A DNA stretch of 64,000 bases. It comes from Streptomyces sp. M41(2017) (GTDB lineage Bacteria; Actinomycetota; Actinomycetes; Streptomycetales; Streptomycetaceae). Shown in pieces: positions 45,065 to 54,046 of the stretch. Within the stretch, counting starts at the first letter, position 1. Each line of letters opens with the position of its first letter. The notes below the pieces were generated by a model that worked only from the letters and a program-made list of their open reading frames with translations, did no database searches and had not been told where the DNA came from. The stretch lies in assembly GCF_002078175.1 (NCBI RefSeq), contig NZ_MWFK01000001.1, positions 1,674,001 through 1,738,000 on the forward strand, read 5' to 3'. Both the position numbers and the translations under genes were made by a program.

Positions 45065-45820
45065 GTGAAGTTCACACGCAGGGAGCGCCGGCTCGCGGAG
45101 ACCGGGCCGTACTACAAGCAGCGCAGCTGGCAGCTGTCGGCGGGGTTCATCGGCATCGTGGTCGTGGTGGGCGGCATCGTCAGCCTGTTGTCCGGCCCGG
45201 GCGCGAAGGCGGACGGTACGAACACCGCGGCCTCCGAAGGGCCCCTGTCCCAGGTCTCCGCCACGAAGGACGGCCGGCCCAAGGGCTGCAGCACCGACGA
45301 CAGCGCCGGTTCCGCACTGCCCAAGGCCGCGCCCAAGGACGTGACCTGGCGCACCCTCGGGGTCGCGCGGGTGCCGATCTCCGCCTCGGCGGGCCCCACC
45401 CTGATTCAGGGGCCGCTGTGGTGGTGCTACGCGCACACGCCCGCCGGGGCCGCGCTGGCCGCGCACATCATCCCGTCGCAGATGAGCGGATCGCACTGGC
45501 GCACCGTCACCGAACAGCAGGTGGTGGCCGGGCAGGGACGCGAGATGTTCGAGTTCCAGCGGGCCACCGTCGCGAACACGGACGGGCAGGGCGACGGCAC
45601 GGCCGTCGCCTCGTACGTCGGCTTCTCGGTGACCGCCTACACGGAGTCGGCGGCGACGGTGCGGCTGCTCCTGAAGAGCGCCCAGGGATATGCGGCGACC
45701 ACCATCTCCCTGCGCTGGAGCGGCGGCGACTGGAAGGTGCGGCCCGACGACAACGGGTCCCTGCACTCCCCGGTGTCCTCGGTCCAGACCACCAACGGCT
45801 TCACCCTCTGGGGGGTCTGA
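45065..45820 (+). CDS. Bitopic membrane protein, VirB8/TcpC-like position
   Basis: A 251-residue protein: basic cytoplasmic N-terminus (KFTRRERRLAETGPYYKQRS), one membrane helix at about 27-43, Ser/Asp-rich linker, and an extracellular domain (about 90-250) of alternating beta strands ending TISLRWSGGDWKVRPDD. The layout and strand pattern fit an NTF2-like VirB8/TcpC domain, but no sequence motif proves it. GTG 45065 start. The next gene begins 2 bases after its stop codon. A core-channel scaffold role is inferred. Confidence 0.7.
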   Translation: MKFTRRERRLAETGPYYKQRSWQLSAGFIGIVVVVGGIVSLLSGPGAKADGTNTAASEGPLSQVSATKDGRPKGCSTDDSAGSALPKAAPKDVTWRTLGVARVPISASAGPTLIQGPLWWCYAHTPAGAALAAHIIPSQMSGSHWRTVTEQQVVAGQGREMFEFQRATVANTDGQGDGTAVASYVGFSVTAYTESAATVRLLLKSAQGYAATTISLRWSGGDWKVRPDDNGSLHSPVSSVQTTNGFTLWGV

Positions 45821-45821
45821 C

Positions 45822-47060
45822 GTGAACTGCACGTCCGGAAATCCGGTCATCGACCTGGTGAAGGGTTTCTTCAGCTTTCTCGGCGACCCCATCGGCACGA
45901 TCGTCGACCTGATCGCGAAGACCATTCTCGCGGGCGCGGTCGCCGTGTTCGCGGCGCTGACCACCAACGTCCCGACGCTGGAACAGACCGACACGTCGAA
46001 GGGCATCAGCGCCGACACGCAGTGGATCGTCGTCTACCTGGCCGTCGGCTCGCTGCTCTTCGCCGCCTGCCGCATGGCCATCGAACGCAAGGGGGACGCG
46101 GGCCGCACGGCGCTCAAGGGCATCATGCGGGTGGTGCTCGTCTCGGGCGCCGCCACCACCGTCGTGGTGGCCGCCGCGTCCGTGGGCGACAGCTACTCCA
46201 ACTACCTGTTCAACAACGCCGTACGCGATTCGCTGAACAACGTCGGGGCCTGTTCGGACGGCAGCGGCATCCAGTCGTTCCTGCTGCTGGTCCTCGCGTT
46301 CCTGCTGCTGATCTCCGGGATCATCCACACGATCCTGATGTACATCCGGCTCGGCGTCATGATGCTGCTGCTGGGCACCCTTCCGCTGGCCGCCGCGGCC
46401 TCGATGACGGACTGGGGCGCCGGCTGGTGGCGCAAGCACGTCGGCTGGATGATCGCCTGGCTGCTCTACAAACCGGCGGTCGCCCTCGTCCTCAACGCGG
46501 GCATGGCGATGATCAATTCGGGCCAGAACAGCGGCTCGGGCGACGCGGCCACCATCAACACCCGTATCGCCGGTATCGGCGTGATGCTGCTCTCCGCCAT
46601 CGCGCTGCCCGCCCTGCTGAAGCTGATCGTGCCCGCCACCGCCGCCATGGGCACCGGCAACCCGATGTCCAGCATGGGTCAGGCGGGTTCCAACCTGGCC
46701 AGTGGCGCGGTGCAGCTCGGCGGCCGGGGCGGCAGCTCCGGCGGCGGCGCGCAGGTGGGCCCGAGCGGTGCGTCCGGCACGGGCGGCGCGAACGGGTCCG
46801 GCGGTTCGTCCGGCTCGGGCGGTTCCTCCGGTGCGGGCGGCGAGGCCGGCGCGACCGGATCGGGCGGCGCGAACGGCGCGGCGGCCGCGGGCCGGGCCGG
46901 CGGTGCCTCGGGTGCCGGAGCCGCGGGCAGCGGTGCCGCGGCGGCGGCGGGACCCGCGGGGGTCGCGGTGCTCGCGGCGGTGGCCGCGGCACAGGTGGCC
47001 GGCTCGGCGGTCTCCGGCGCCGTGGAAGGCGCCGACGGCGAGCTGGGCAACAACAAGTGA
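45822..47060 (+). CDS. Polytopic membrane protein, VirB6/TrbL-like
   Basis: A 412-residue protein with about six to seven membrane helices between residues 30 and 270 (among them WIVVYLAVGSLLFAACRMAI, SFLLLVLAFLLLISGIIHTI, VGWMIAWLLYKPAVALVLNA and IGVMLLSAIALPALLKLIVP). A Gly/Ser/Ala-rich tail of about 100 residues and a last hydrophobic stretch follow. The pattern of central helices, conserved Trp-rich loop (MTDWGAGWWRKHVGW) and low-complexity tail is that of TrbL/VirB6 channel proteins of Gram-positive T4SS. GTG 45822 follows the previous stop by one base. The 179-base gap after it shows no gene. Confidence 0.82.
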   Translation: MNCTSGNPVIDLVKGFFSFLGDPIGTIVDLIAKTILAGAVAVFAALTTNVPTLEQTDTSKGISADTQWIVVYLAVGSLLFAACRMAIERKGDAGRTALKGIMRVVLVSGAATTVVVAAASVGDSYSNYLFNNAVRDSLNNVGACSDGSGIQSFLLLVLAFLLLISGIIHTILMYIRLGVMMLLLGTLPLAAAASMTDWGAGWWRKHVGWMIAWLLYKPAVALVLNAGMAMINSGQNSGSGDAATINTRIAGIGVMLLSAIALPALLKLIVPATAAMGTGNPMSSMGQAGSNLASGAVQLGGRGGSSGGGAQVGPSGASGTGGANGSGGSSGSGGSSGAGGEAGATGSGGANGAAAAGRAGGASGAGAAGSGAAAAAGPAGVAVLAAVAAAQVAGSAVSGAVEGADGELGNNK

Positions 47061-47239
47061 CGCACGGGGAGCCGACGGCGGCCGGACCACGCCTCTGACG
47101 CGTCCGCCCCGCGTCTCCCCCACGACCGGCCGCCGGGCTCCCTTCCCCCCTGGGAGTCCGGCGGTCTCCTCCTCGCCACCCGCCCGACCGCCCCACCGCC
47201 TGCCGTACTCCCCATCACTTCACGAAGGGAACCGGACTC

Positions 47240-48733
47240 ATGTCCACGGAAGCCGCCACCCATCCGACCTACGGAAACTGGCGCAGGCCACGGCGACCGG
47301 GGCTCGGACCGCTCGGACTCGTCGGCACCTTCGGGGTGTTCGGCGGTCTCATCGTCACCCTGCTCGCGTCGCTGATCTCGCTGTACGCGGCGCTGGTCGT
47401 GCTCGTCCCGATCGTCGTCTTCCTGGTGCCGCTGTCCATCCGCACCCAGGACGGCCGCAACGTCTACCAGCTGATCACGCTGCGCGTGGGCTGGTGGCGC
47501 CGCAAGGCGAAGGGCGCGCACCTGTACGTCTCCGGTCCGCTGTCCGCCCGTCCCGGCGGCCGGTTCCGCCCGCCGGGCCTGCTCAACAAGGTCACCGCGA
47601 CCGAGGGCAGGGACGCCTACGACCGCCCCTTCGGTGTCCTGCACCACCCGGTCCGCAACCTGTACACGATCGTCCTCGGCTGCGACCCCGACGGCGGTTC
47701 GCTCATCGACCCGGACCAGGTCGACGTCTGGGTCGCGCTGTGGGGCGAGTGGCTGGCCCGGCTGTCCCACGAACCCGGCCTGCGCGGCGCCTCCGTGATC
47801 GTGGAGACCGCCCCCGACCCGGGCACCCGCCTCGCCCACGAGGTGCTCCCGCGCATCCACCCCGACGCCCCGCCGGCCGCCCGTGCCGTGATGGAGGAGG
47901 TCGTGGAGCGGTACCCGAGCGCGTCCTCGGAGATGCACACGTACATCACCCTGACCTACGGCGTCCCGCCGGGTCAGCGGCGCAAGAAGGACGACGTGAT
48001 CACCGATCTCGCCATCCGCATCCCGGGTCTGCTCAGCGGACTCGTCGCGGCCGGCGGCGGTGCCGCGTACCCGCTGTCCGCGGAGCGGATCGCCGAGGTC
48101 GTCCGGGTCGCGTACGACCCCGCGGTCGCCGCCGACGTCCTCAACGCCCGTGCCCAGCAGGGCGGCACGGGCCTGGAGTGGGACGACGCGGGTCCGGCCG
48201 CCGCCGTCGAGACCGTGAACAGCTACCAGCACGACTCCGGCGTCTCCCGGACCTGGCTGCTGACCCTCGCGCCGCGCGGCACGATCCGCTCCTCGGTGCT
48301 GCGCGGCATGCTGGAGGCCGCCCCCGGCACCCGGCGCAAGCGGGTCGCCCTGGTCTACCGCCCCATCGACCCGGCCACCTCGGCCCGCATCGTGGAGGCG
48401 GACCGCCGCAGCGCCCAGTTCATGGCGACGTCCGGCAAGGGCATGGTCCAGGCCCGCGCGGCCTCCGAGGTGCGGGCGGCGGAGCAGACCGCGGCCGAGG
48501 AGGCGTCGGGCGCCGGGCTCGTGGAGTTCTCGCTGATGCTGACGGTCACCGTGGACACCATGGAGGAGCTGGCGGACGCGAGCGTGACCGTACGCAACCT
48601 GACCGCGGCGTCCCGCGTGCTGATGCGGCCCGCGGACCGGATGCAGGCGGCGGCGTTCAGCTGCACCCTGCCCGCCGGCATCCTCCCCTGGGAGCAGACC
48701 CTCATCCCGCACGAGCTGCAGGAGGCGCTGTGA
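47240..48733 (+). CDS. SCO6880-family membrane protein of T4SS-like operons
   Basis: A 497-residue protein. Two close membrane helices near the N-terminus (about 25-75; LVGTFGVFGGLIVTLLASLI, AALVVLVPIVVFLVPLSI) precede a large cytoplasmic region. The topology is PrgI-like, and the domain corresponds to the N-terminal part of VirB4 proteins, here encoded separately from the ATPase. Recognisable segments are YGNWRRPRRPGLGPLG and FGVLHHPVRNLYTIVLGCDP. It overlaps the ATPase gene by 4 bases (GTGA), consistent with a stoichiometric partner. The family is widespread in Streptomyces. Confidence 0.85.
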   Translation: MSTEAATHPTYGNWRRPRRPGLGPLGLVGTFGVFGGLIVTLLASLISLYAALVVLVPIVVFLVPLSIRTQDGRNVYQLITLRVGWWRRKAKGAHLYVSGPLSARPGGRFRPPGLLNKVTATEGRDAYDRPFGVLHHPVRNLYTIVLGCDPDGGSLIDPDQVDVWVALWGEWLARLSHEPGLRGASVIVETAPDPGTRLAHEVLPRIHPDAPPAARAVMEEVVERYPSASSEMHTYITLTYGVPPGQRRKKDDVITDLAIRIPGLLSGLVAAGGGAAYPLSAERIAEVVRVAYDPAVAADVLNARAQQGGTGLEWDDAGPAAAVETVNSYQHDSGVSRTWLLTLAPRGTIRSSVLRGMLEAAPGTRRKRVALVYRPIDPATSARIVEADRRSAQFMATSGKGMVQARAASEVRAAEQTAAEEASGAGLVEFSLMLTVTVDTMEELADASVTVRNLTAASRVLMRPADRMQAAAFSCTLPAGILPWEQTLIPHELQEAL

Positions 48734-50550
48734 GCCGCCGCCGCGAGGAGAAGCTGGCCGAGCGGGCCGACCGGCTCGCCGAGGAGCAGGCGTTCAGAGC
48801 CGCGGCCCCGGGCGGGCCCGGCGTGGAGAAGCCCGGACGGAAGAGGAAGGCCAAGGCGGTCGAGGACGTCGGGGCGCACCTCGCTCCCGACGCCGTCCCC
48901 ACCGGCGCTCCGGCCCCCGACGGGAACGGCCGGGCGGCCGGAGCGGGGAAGTCCGGCAGGGCCGCGAAGTCCGGGAAGGAGAAGGCTCCCGGGAGGACCA
49001 AGGAGCTGTTCGTCCCGCACCGCGGCTGGTACGGCGTGGGCGGCGGCCGGGTCGGCTACATGGACCCGCCCACCATGTGGCGCGCGACGACCGTGCAGGC
49101 CTGCGGCATGTGGCCCTTCGCCGCCGGTTCCGGCTCACCGATGACCGGAGTGCCGCTCGGACAGCACCTGTTCACCGGCGCCACCGTGTGCGGCGACCCG
49201 CTGAACTGGTTCACCCGGGCCCGCTACATCTCCAACCCCTCCCTGTTCATGCTCGGCATGCCGGGTCTGGGCAAGTCCACGCTGGTCAACCGGATGCTGA
49301 TCGGGCTCGCCGCCACCGGTGTCGTCCCGCTGGTCCTCGGCGACCTCAAGCCGGACTACGCCGACACCGTGCGCGCCCTCGGCGGCCAGGTCATCTCCAT
49401 CGGCCGCGGCCGGGGCGGCATCAACGTCCTGGACCCGGGGGCGATGGGCGCGGCCGCCGCGAGGATCGGCGGCGAGGCCGGCGAGGTGCTGAAGGCCGAG
49501 GCGCACGGCCGTGTCCTGAACATGGTCGCCGCGCTCGTCACCATCGTCCGCGGCCGGCCGATGGACGACCACGAGCAGTCCGTGCTCTCCGCCGTCCTGC
49601 ACCACCTGCGCGAACGCACCCCGGAGGGCCGCACCGTGCTGCTGCCCGACGTGCTGCGGGTCCTCACCGAGGGTCCGCCCCGGGTCCGTGCCGTCACGCT
49701 CGACCGGGGCGACGACGCCCGCTACCGGGACGCCGTCGACCCGCTGCACCGCTCGCTGCTCGGCATCCTCGACGGCCCGCTCGGCGACACCTTCGCCTCC
49801 GAGACGTCCACCCGGATCGACCCGAACGCGCCCGCCGTGTGCATCGACATCTCCGGCATCGGCGAGGCCGACACCCAGCTGACCGCCGCCGCGATGCTCG
49901 CCGCCTGGTCCGACGGGCTCGGCACGGTCGCCGCCTCGCACGCCCTCGCGGACGCCGGACTGGCGCCCAGGCGCTGGTTCTTCACCGTCCTCGACGAACT
50001 GTGGCGCCCGCTGCGCGCGGCCTCCGGCATCGTCGACCGCATCGACGCGCTGACCCGCCTCAACCGCTCGCTCGGCCTCGGCGACGCGAAGATCACGCAC
50101 ACCCTCAAGGACGCCGAGGCCCTCGGCACCGACGCGGACCGCGCCAAGGCGCGCGGCTTCGTCGAACGGGCCGGGATGGTCGTGTGCGCGGGGCTGCCGC
50201 GGACCGAGATGGAGGACCTGGGCAAGGTCGTCGGCCTGTCCCGGCGCGAGATCGAACTCGTGTCGTCCTGGTCGTCGCCGCCCGGCTGGGGCGTGAACGG
50301 CGACAACGAGGAGCCGCCCGGCCGCGGCCGCTTCCTCATCAAGGTCGGCGGACGGCCCGGCATCCCCATCAAGGTCGCCATCACCGACGCGGAGCGCCAC
50401 CTGCACAACACCAACACCCGCTGGACGCCGAACGAGGACGCCGTCGAGCAGGCGGCGGCACGTGCCGCGCAGCAGGTCGCCCGGGCCGCCCAGGAGGGCG
50501 TGCTGCCCGGCGGGCCCGGCACCGAGACGGCGGGGAGGTGGACCGCGTGA
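48730..50550 (+). CDS. VirB4-like T4SS ATPase
   Basis: A 606-residue cytoplasmic ATPase. The first 90 residues are charged and coiled-coil-like (RRREEKLAERADRLAEEQAF). Then comes a conserved region beginning FVPHRGWYGVGGGRVGYMDP. Walker A is G176-MPGLGKST-184, and Walker B is FFTVLDELWRP. The segment GDLKPDYADTVRALGGQVI and the late FLIKVGGRPGIPIKVAITDAE are typical of VirB4/TraC ATPases. It would energise assembly or substrate movement. Coupled by 4-base overlaps to both neighbours. Confidence 0.88.
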   Translation: MSRRREEKLAERADRLAEEQAFRAAAPGGPGVEKPGRKRKAKAVEDVGAHLAPDAVPTGAPAPDGNGRAAGAGKSGRAAKSGKEKAPGRTKELFVPHRGWYGVGGGRVGYMDPPTMWRATTVQACGMWPFAAGSGSPMTGVPLGQHLFTGATVCGDPLNWFTRARYISNPSLFMLGMPGLGKSTLVNRMLIGLAATGVVPLVLGDLKPDYADTVRALGGQVISIGRGRGGINVLDPGAMGAAAARIGGEAGEVLKAEAHGRVLNMVAALVTIVRGRPMDDHEQSVLSAVLHHLRERTPEGRTVLLPDVLRVLTEGPPRVRAVTLDRGDDARYRDAVDPLHRSLLGILDGPLGDTFASETSTRIDPNAPAVCIDISGIGEADTQLTAAAMLAAWSDGLGTVAASHALADAGLAPRRWFFTVLDELWRPLRAASGIVDRIDALTRLNRSLGLGDAKITHTLKDAEALGTDADRAKARGFVERAGMVVCAGLPRTEMEDLGKVVGLSRREIELVSSWSSPPGWGVNGDNEEPPGRGRFLIKVGGRPGIPIKVAITDAERHLHNTNTRWTPNEDAVEQAAARAAQQVARAAQEGVLPGGPGTETAGRWTA

Positions 50551-52349
50551 GCGCTCCCCGCGGCGGAGGCGGCGGCGACCTGCACGACCTGCTTCCGTGG
50601 GCGATCGTCGCGGTCGCCGGCACCGGCCTGGTGATGTTCACCGTCGCCTGGTCCGGCGGGACCCTCGGCGCCGGCCTGTCCGGCAACGGCTGGGACGCCC
50701 CGCCGTTCGCGCTGTCCACCATCGCCCACCTGGTCTCCGACGGGCCCGGTGCCCTGTGGCCGGCCGCGCCGCCCGCCGCCGTCTACGCGGGCATGCTGGG
50801 CCTGCTGGTCCTCATCGCGGTCCCCCTCGCCCTGGTCGTCCGGCTCCTCATGGACCGGTCGGCACGCCCCAAGGGTCTGGCCGGGCGGCGTGAGCTCGCC
50901 GCCATGTGCCCCAAGGGCATCGAGTCCCGCGCGCGCGAGCTGCGCCCCGGGCTCAAGGGCCGCGACCAGGTGCACCCGGACGAGACGGGCAACCTCCTCG
51001 GCGACCTGGAGCCCAAGGGCCCCGAACTGCGCAGCAGTTACGAGGACGTCGAGCTGGACCTCATGGCGCCCCGCGCCGGCAAGTCCACCGGGATCGCGGT
51101 GCCCCGGGTGCTGCGCGCCCAGGGCGCGGTGCTGCTCACCTCCAACAAGGCCGACGTGTACGCCGTGACCCGTGCCGAGCGCGCGAAGGCGGGCACGGTC
51201 TGGACGTTCGACCCGCAGGGCATCGCGCACACCCCGCGCGCCCTGTGGTGGAACATCCTCGGCGAGTGCCACACCATCGAGGGCGCCCGCCGGATGGCCG
51301 GGCACTTCGTCGCCTCCGTCAACGACGACACGGCGAAGAAGGACTTCTGGATCTCGGCCGCCCAGAACACCCTGACCGCGCTGTTCCTCGCCGCCGCGCG
51401 CGGCCGGGCCCCGCTGACCGAGCTCCTCGCCTGGCTCGCCGACCCCGCCGACCGCACCCCGATCGACCTGCTGCGCGAGGTCGGACTCGTCGCGATGGCC
51501 GAGCAGTTGCAGGGAACGGTGCGGGGTGCGGTGGAGACCCGGGACGGCATCTACGAGACGGCGCGGCAGACCGTGTCCTGCCTCCTCGACCCGGAGATCC
51601 TCGCCTGGGTCACCCCGGACCCCGACCTCCCGGAGTTCCGGCCCGACCGGCACGTCCTCGGCCACGACACGCTCTACCTGCTGTCGAAGGACGGCGGCGG
51701 CTCGGCCGCCGGCGTCATCGCGGGGCTCGCGGACGCGACGATGCGGGCGGGCGTCGTGGCCGCCGAGCGCATGGGGGGCCGCCTCGACCCGCCCCTGACC
51801 GCCGTCCTCGACGAGGCGGCGAACGTGTGCCGCATCTCCGATCTGCCCGACCTGTACTCGCACTTCGGCTCCCGGGGCATCAACGTCGTGACGCTGCTGC
51901 AGAGTTACCGGCAGGGCGCCCGCGTGTGGGGGGAGGTCGGCATGGACGCCCTGTGGAGCGCGGCGACCATCAAACTCCTCGGCGCCGGCCTCGACGACGC
52001 CGACTTCGTCCAGAAGATCTCCACCCTGGTCGGCCAGCACGACGTCAAGACACCGAGCATCTCGCGGAGCAAGGACGGCACGTCACGGTCGTACTCCTAC
52101 CGCCAGGAGGCCGTCCTGCCGCCGGACCGGATCCGCGCCCTGCCGAAGGGCACGGCGCTGCTCCTCGCCACCGGGGTCAGGCCGGCGCTGATCCGGCTCC
52201 GTCCCTGGTACAAGGAGCCCGGCGCCGGTGCCATCTCCGCCGCGGCGAAGGCGGAGACGGCGGCGATCACTGAACGCGCGGCGAGCCGTCTGCTGCCCGG
52301 CGTGACCCTGCACAAGCCGGAGCCCGGCCGGGACGCCGCGCCAGCGTGA
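50547..52349 (+). CDS. VirD4/TraG-like coupling ATPase
   Basis: A 600-residue protein with two N-terminal membrane helices (about 14-36 and 77-100), then an ATPase domain. Walker A is A174-PRAGKST-181, Walker B is TAVLDEAANVCRISDLPDL, and the TraG-type segment DFWISAAQNTLTALFLAAARG lies between. The late VVTLLQSYRQGARVWG is a hallmark of coupling proteins. In conjugation this protein hands a DNA-relaxase substrate to the channel; here no relaxase is visible, so the substrate may be protein. The 3' end overlaps the convergent DUF418 gene by 83 bases. Confidence 0.9.
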   Translation: MSAPRGGGGGDLHDLLPWAIVAVAGTGLVMFTVAWSGGTLGAGLSGNGWDAPPFALSTIAHLVSDGPGALWPAAPPAAVYAGMLGLLVLIAVPLALVVRLLMDRSARPKGLAGRRELAAMCPKGIESRARELRPGLKGRDQVHPDETGNLLGDLEPKGPELRSSYEDVELDLMAPRAGKSTGIAVPRVLRAQGAVLLTSNKADVYAVTRAERAKAGTVWTFDPQGIAHTPRALWWNILGECHTIEGARRMAGHFVASVNDDTAKKDFWISAAQNTLTALFLAAARGRAPLTELLAWLADPADRTPIDLLREVGLVAMAEQLQGTVRGAVETRDGIYETARQTVSCLLDPEILAWVTPDPDLPEFRPDRHVLGHDTLYLLSKDGGGSAAGVIAGLADATMRAGVVAAERMGGRLDPPLTAVLDEAANVCRISDLPDLYSHFGSRGINVVTLLQSYRQGARVWGEVGMDALWSAATIKLLGAGLDDADFVQKISTLVGQHDVKTPSISRSKDGTSRSYSYRQEAVLPPDRIRALPKGTALLLATGVRPALIRLRPWYKEPGAGAISAAAKAETAAITERAASRLLPGVTLHKPEPGRDAAPA

Positions 52350-53499
52350 CCGTCCTGAGCACCAGCTCGGCGGGCCCGTACCGGTACCGGCCCATCAGCC
52401 GGTACCCGTAGGCGAGTTGGAGGCCGTAGAGCAGCACGCAGCCCGCGAGGACGGCGGCGGTGCCGACGCGGTCGTACAGGCCGAGGCCGTAGCCGGTGAA
52501 CACGCAGGCGAGGACGAGCGACTGGGTGAGGTAGTGGCTGAGCGCCATGCGCCCGGCGGCGGCGAGCACGTCCGCCGCCGGGCTTACGGCGTCGGCCAGC
52601 AGCAGCACCCCGCACGCGTACGACGCCGTGAGGGCGGGCGCGGTCAGCAGGGACACCGCGTGCCCGACCAGGAACCAGCGGCTGTCGAGCGGGCCGTCCG
52701 CGCAGACGGCGGTGACCGCGCCGCCCGCCAGGCCGACGGGCAGCCACCGGAGAGCGGTCCGCCGCAGCCACGCCCGGTCCCGGCCACGTCGCTCCACGAG
52801 TCCGGTCTTGGCCGCCGCGAGACCCGCGAGGAACGCGGCCAGCATGTCGGGCGTGTACATCAGGTTGGCGCCGAGCGCCGACGGCAGCTCCCGCAGATGG
52901 GCCCCGATCACCGACCCGAACCCGCCGCGGTAGGCGGCCACGGTGTCCGCGACCCGCGGCGCGTACTGGGCGGCCGTGACCGGTCCGGTCAGCGCGACGG
53001 TCAGCAGCCCGTAGGCGAGGAGCAGCACGGCCAGGCCCGCCACGAGACAGACCGCGACCCGTACGGCGGCCCGGGGGGTGAGGTCGCGCAGCCCGTACAG
53101 GACGAGGCCGAGAGCGGCGTACGTCATCAGGATGTCGCCGGGGTAGAGCAGCACGGCGTGCGCGAGTCCGAGCCCGAACAGCCCTGCTGTGCGGCGCAGA
53201 TGACGTGGCGCGGAGCCGGTGTCCGAGGGGCCGGCCGCGCGGCGGTCGAGGACGAAGCTGTAGCCGAGGAGGAAGGAGAAGAGCTGGTAGGCGGTGGTGG
53301 TCGCGGTCACGCCCCAGGCGGCCGCCCGGTCCAGGGCCGAGGCGCCGGGCCCGCCGCCGAACGCCGTGTACGGGTCCGCCATCAGCTGGGCGTTGACGAG
53401 CAGGATGCCGAACAGGGCGAACCCGCGGAGCACATCGACCTCGACGACCCGGCCGCCTCGCGCTCCGGCACCGGCCGCCCCGGCCGCGTCCCCGCTCAC
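52267..53499 (-). CDS. DUF418-domain polytopic membrane protein
   Basis: A 410-residue protein with about ten hydrophobic segments. The N-terminal VVEVDVLRGFALFGILLVNAQ and the later FSFLLGYSFVLDRR and GRMALSHYLTQSLV are DUF418 hallmarks. DUF418 proteins are acyltransferase-3-like in fold but have no established substrate. GTG 53499 overlaps the upstream DUF3592 gene stop (GTGA), so the pair is co-translated and driven by minus-strand promoter K. The last 27 codons are antisense to the VirD4-like gene. Confidence 0.88.
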   Translation of the reverse strand: MSGDAAGAAGAGARGGRVVEVDVLRGFALFGILLVNAQLMADPYTAFGGGPGASALDRAAAWGVTATTTAYQLFSFLLGYSFVLDRRAAGPSDTGSAPRHLRRTAGLFGLGLAHAVLLYPGDILMTYAALGLVLYGLRDLTPRAAVRVAVCLVAGLAVLLLAYGLLTVALTGPVTAAQYAPRVADTVAAYRGGFGSVIGAHLRELPSALGANLMYTPDMLAAFLAGLAAAKTGLVERRGRDRAWLRRTALRWLPVGLAGGAVTAVCADGPLDSRWFLVGHAVSLLTAPALTASYACGVLLLADAVSPAADVLAAAGRMALSHYLTQSLVLACVFTGYGLGLYDRVGTAAVLAGCVLLYGLQLAYGYRLMGRYRYGPAELVLRTVTLARRPGRAPACAGSRRAADGSPRVQ

Positions 53500-53888
53500 G
53501 ACGAGACCATGACCCCGGTGCCGAAGGCCAGGGTCGAGGACAGGAACCAGCCGAACGAGGGCGCCAGCAGGTAGCGCAGCGTCCACAGCCGGGCCGTGCC
53601 GGGCCGGTTCTGCGCGTAGACCACGGGCACGCTGCCGCCGACCGGCGGCAGCCCGCACAACGGCCCGCGCCACCCCGGGTCGAAGACGAGGCCGCGCCCC
53701 AGGTGGTCGGAGAACACCACGAGCCCGCCCGGCCTCCGGTCGGCGACCTTGCGGGGCGTGACCTGGCCCATCACCCGCAGACCGCGCAGCCACAGCCGTA
53801 GCGCTCCCAGCACCGACCGCGCCGCCAGCGCCAGGAATCCGAGGCCGAACCCCGTGCACAGCGCCAGCGGCACCAACTCCGCGACCAT
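53496..53888 (-). CDS. DUF3592-like membrane protein
   Basis: A 130-residue protein. An N-terminal membrane helix (LVPLALCTGFGLGFLALAAR), a small extracellular beta domain (VMGQVTPRKVADRRPGGLVVF, then PPVGGSVPVVYAQNRPGTAR) and a C-terminal hydrophobic segment match the DUF3592 layout. ATG 53888 with GGGAGCGG upstream. Preceded by sigma-type promoter K, back-to-back with promoter B of the NlpC/P60 gene. Function unknown. Confidence 0.8.
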   Translation of the reverse strand: MVAELVPLALCTGFGLGFLALAARSVLGALRLWLRGLRVMGQVTPRKVADRRPGGLVVFSDHLGRGLVFDPGWRGPLCGLPPVGGSVPVVYAQNRPGTARLWTLRYLLAPSFGWFLSSTLAFGTGVMVSS

Positions 53889-53920
53889 TCCGCTCCCTTC
53901 GCCCACCACCGCCTCCGAGG

Positions 53921-53950
53921 CACAACGTCCGGTGGTGTCCGACCGGTTCA
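53921..53950 (-). promoter_or_regulatory. Sigma-type promoter K (DUF3592-DUF418)
   Basis: On the minus strand TGAACC (53950-53945), 17-base spacer, CGTTGTG (53927-53921), 32 bases before the start. Exact match. Confidence 0.8.
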
Positions 53951-53961
53951 CACCGTCGCGT

Positions 53962-53991
53962 TGAACCACCGCCCGCCGTGGCCCCGTTGTG
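53962..53991 (+). promoter_or_regulatory. Sigma-type promoter B (NlpC/P60)
   Basis: TGAACC (53962-53967), 17-base spacer, CGTTGTG (53985-53991), 55 bases before the start. The -35 boxes of promoters B and K are only 11 bases apart, so binding could be mutually exclusive. Confidence 0.8.
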
Positions 53992-54046
53992 GGGACGACC
54001 CCCGGCTCTCTCCCATACGGCGGCTACGAAAGGAGCTTCGGCCCAG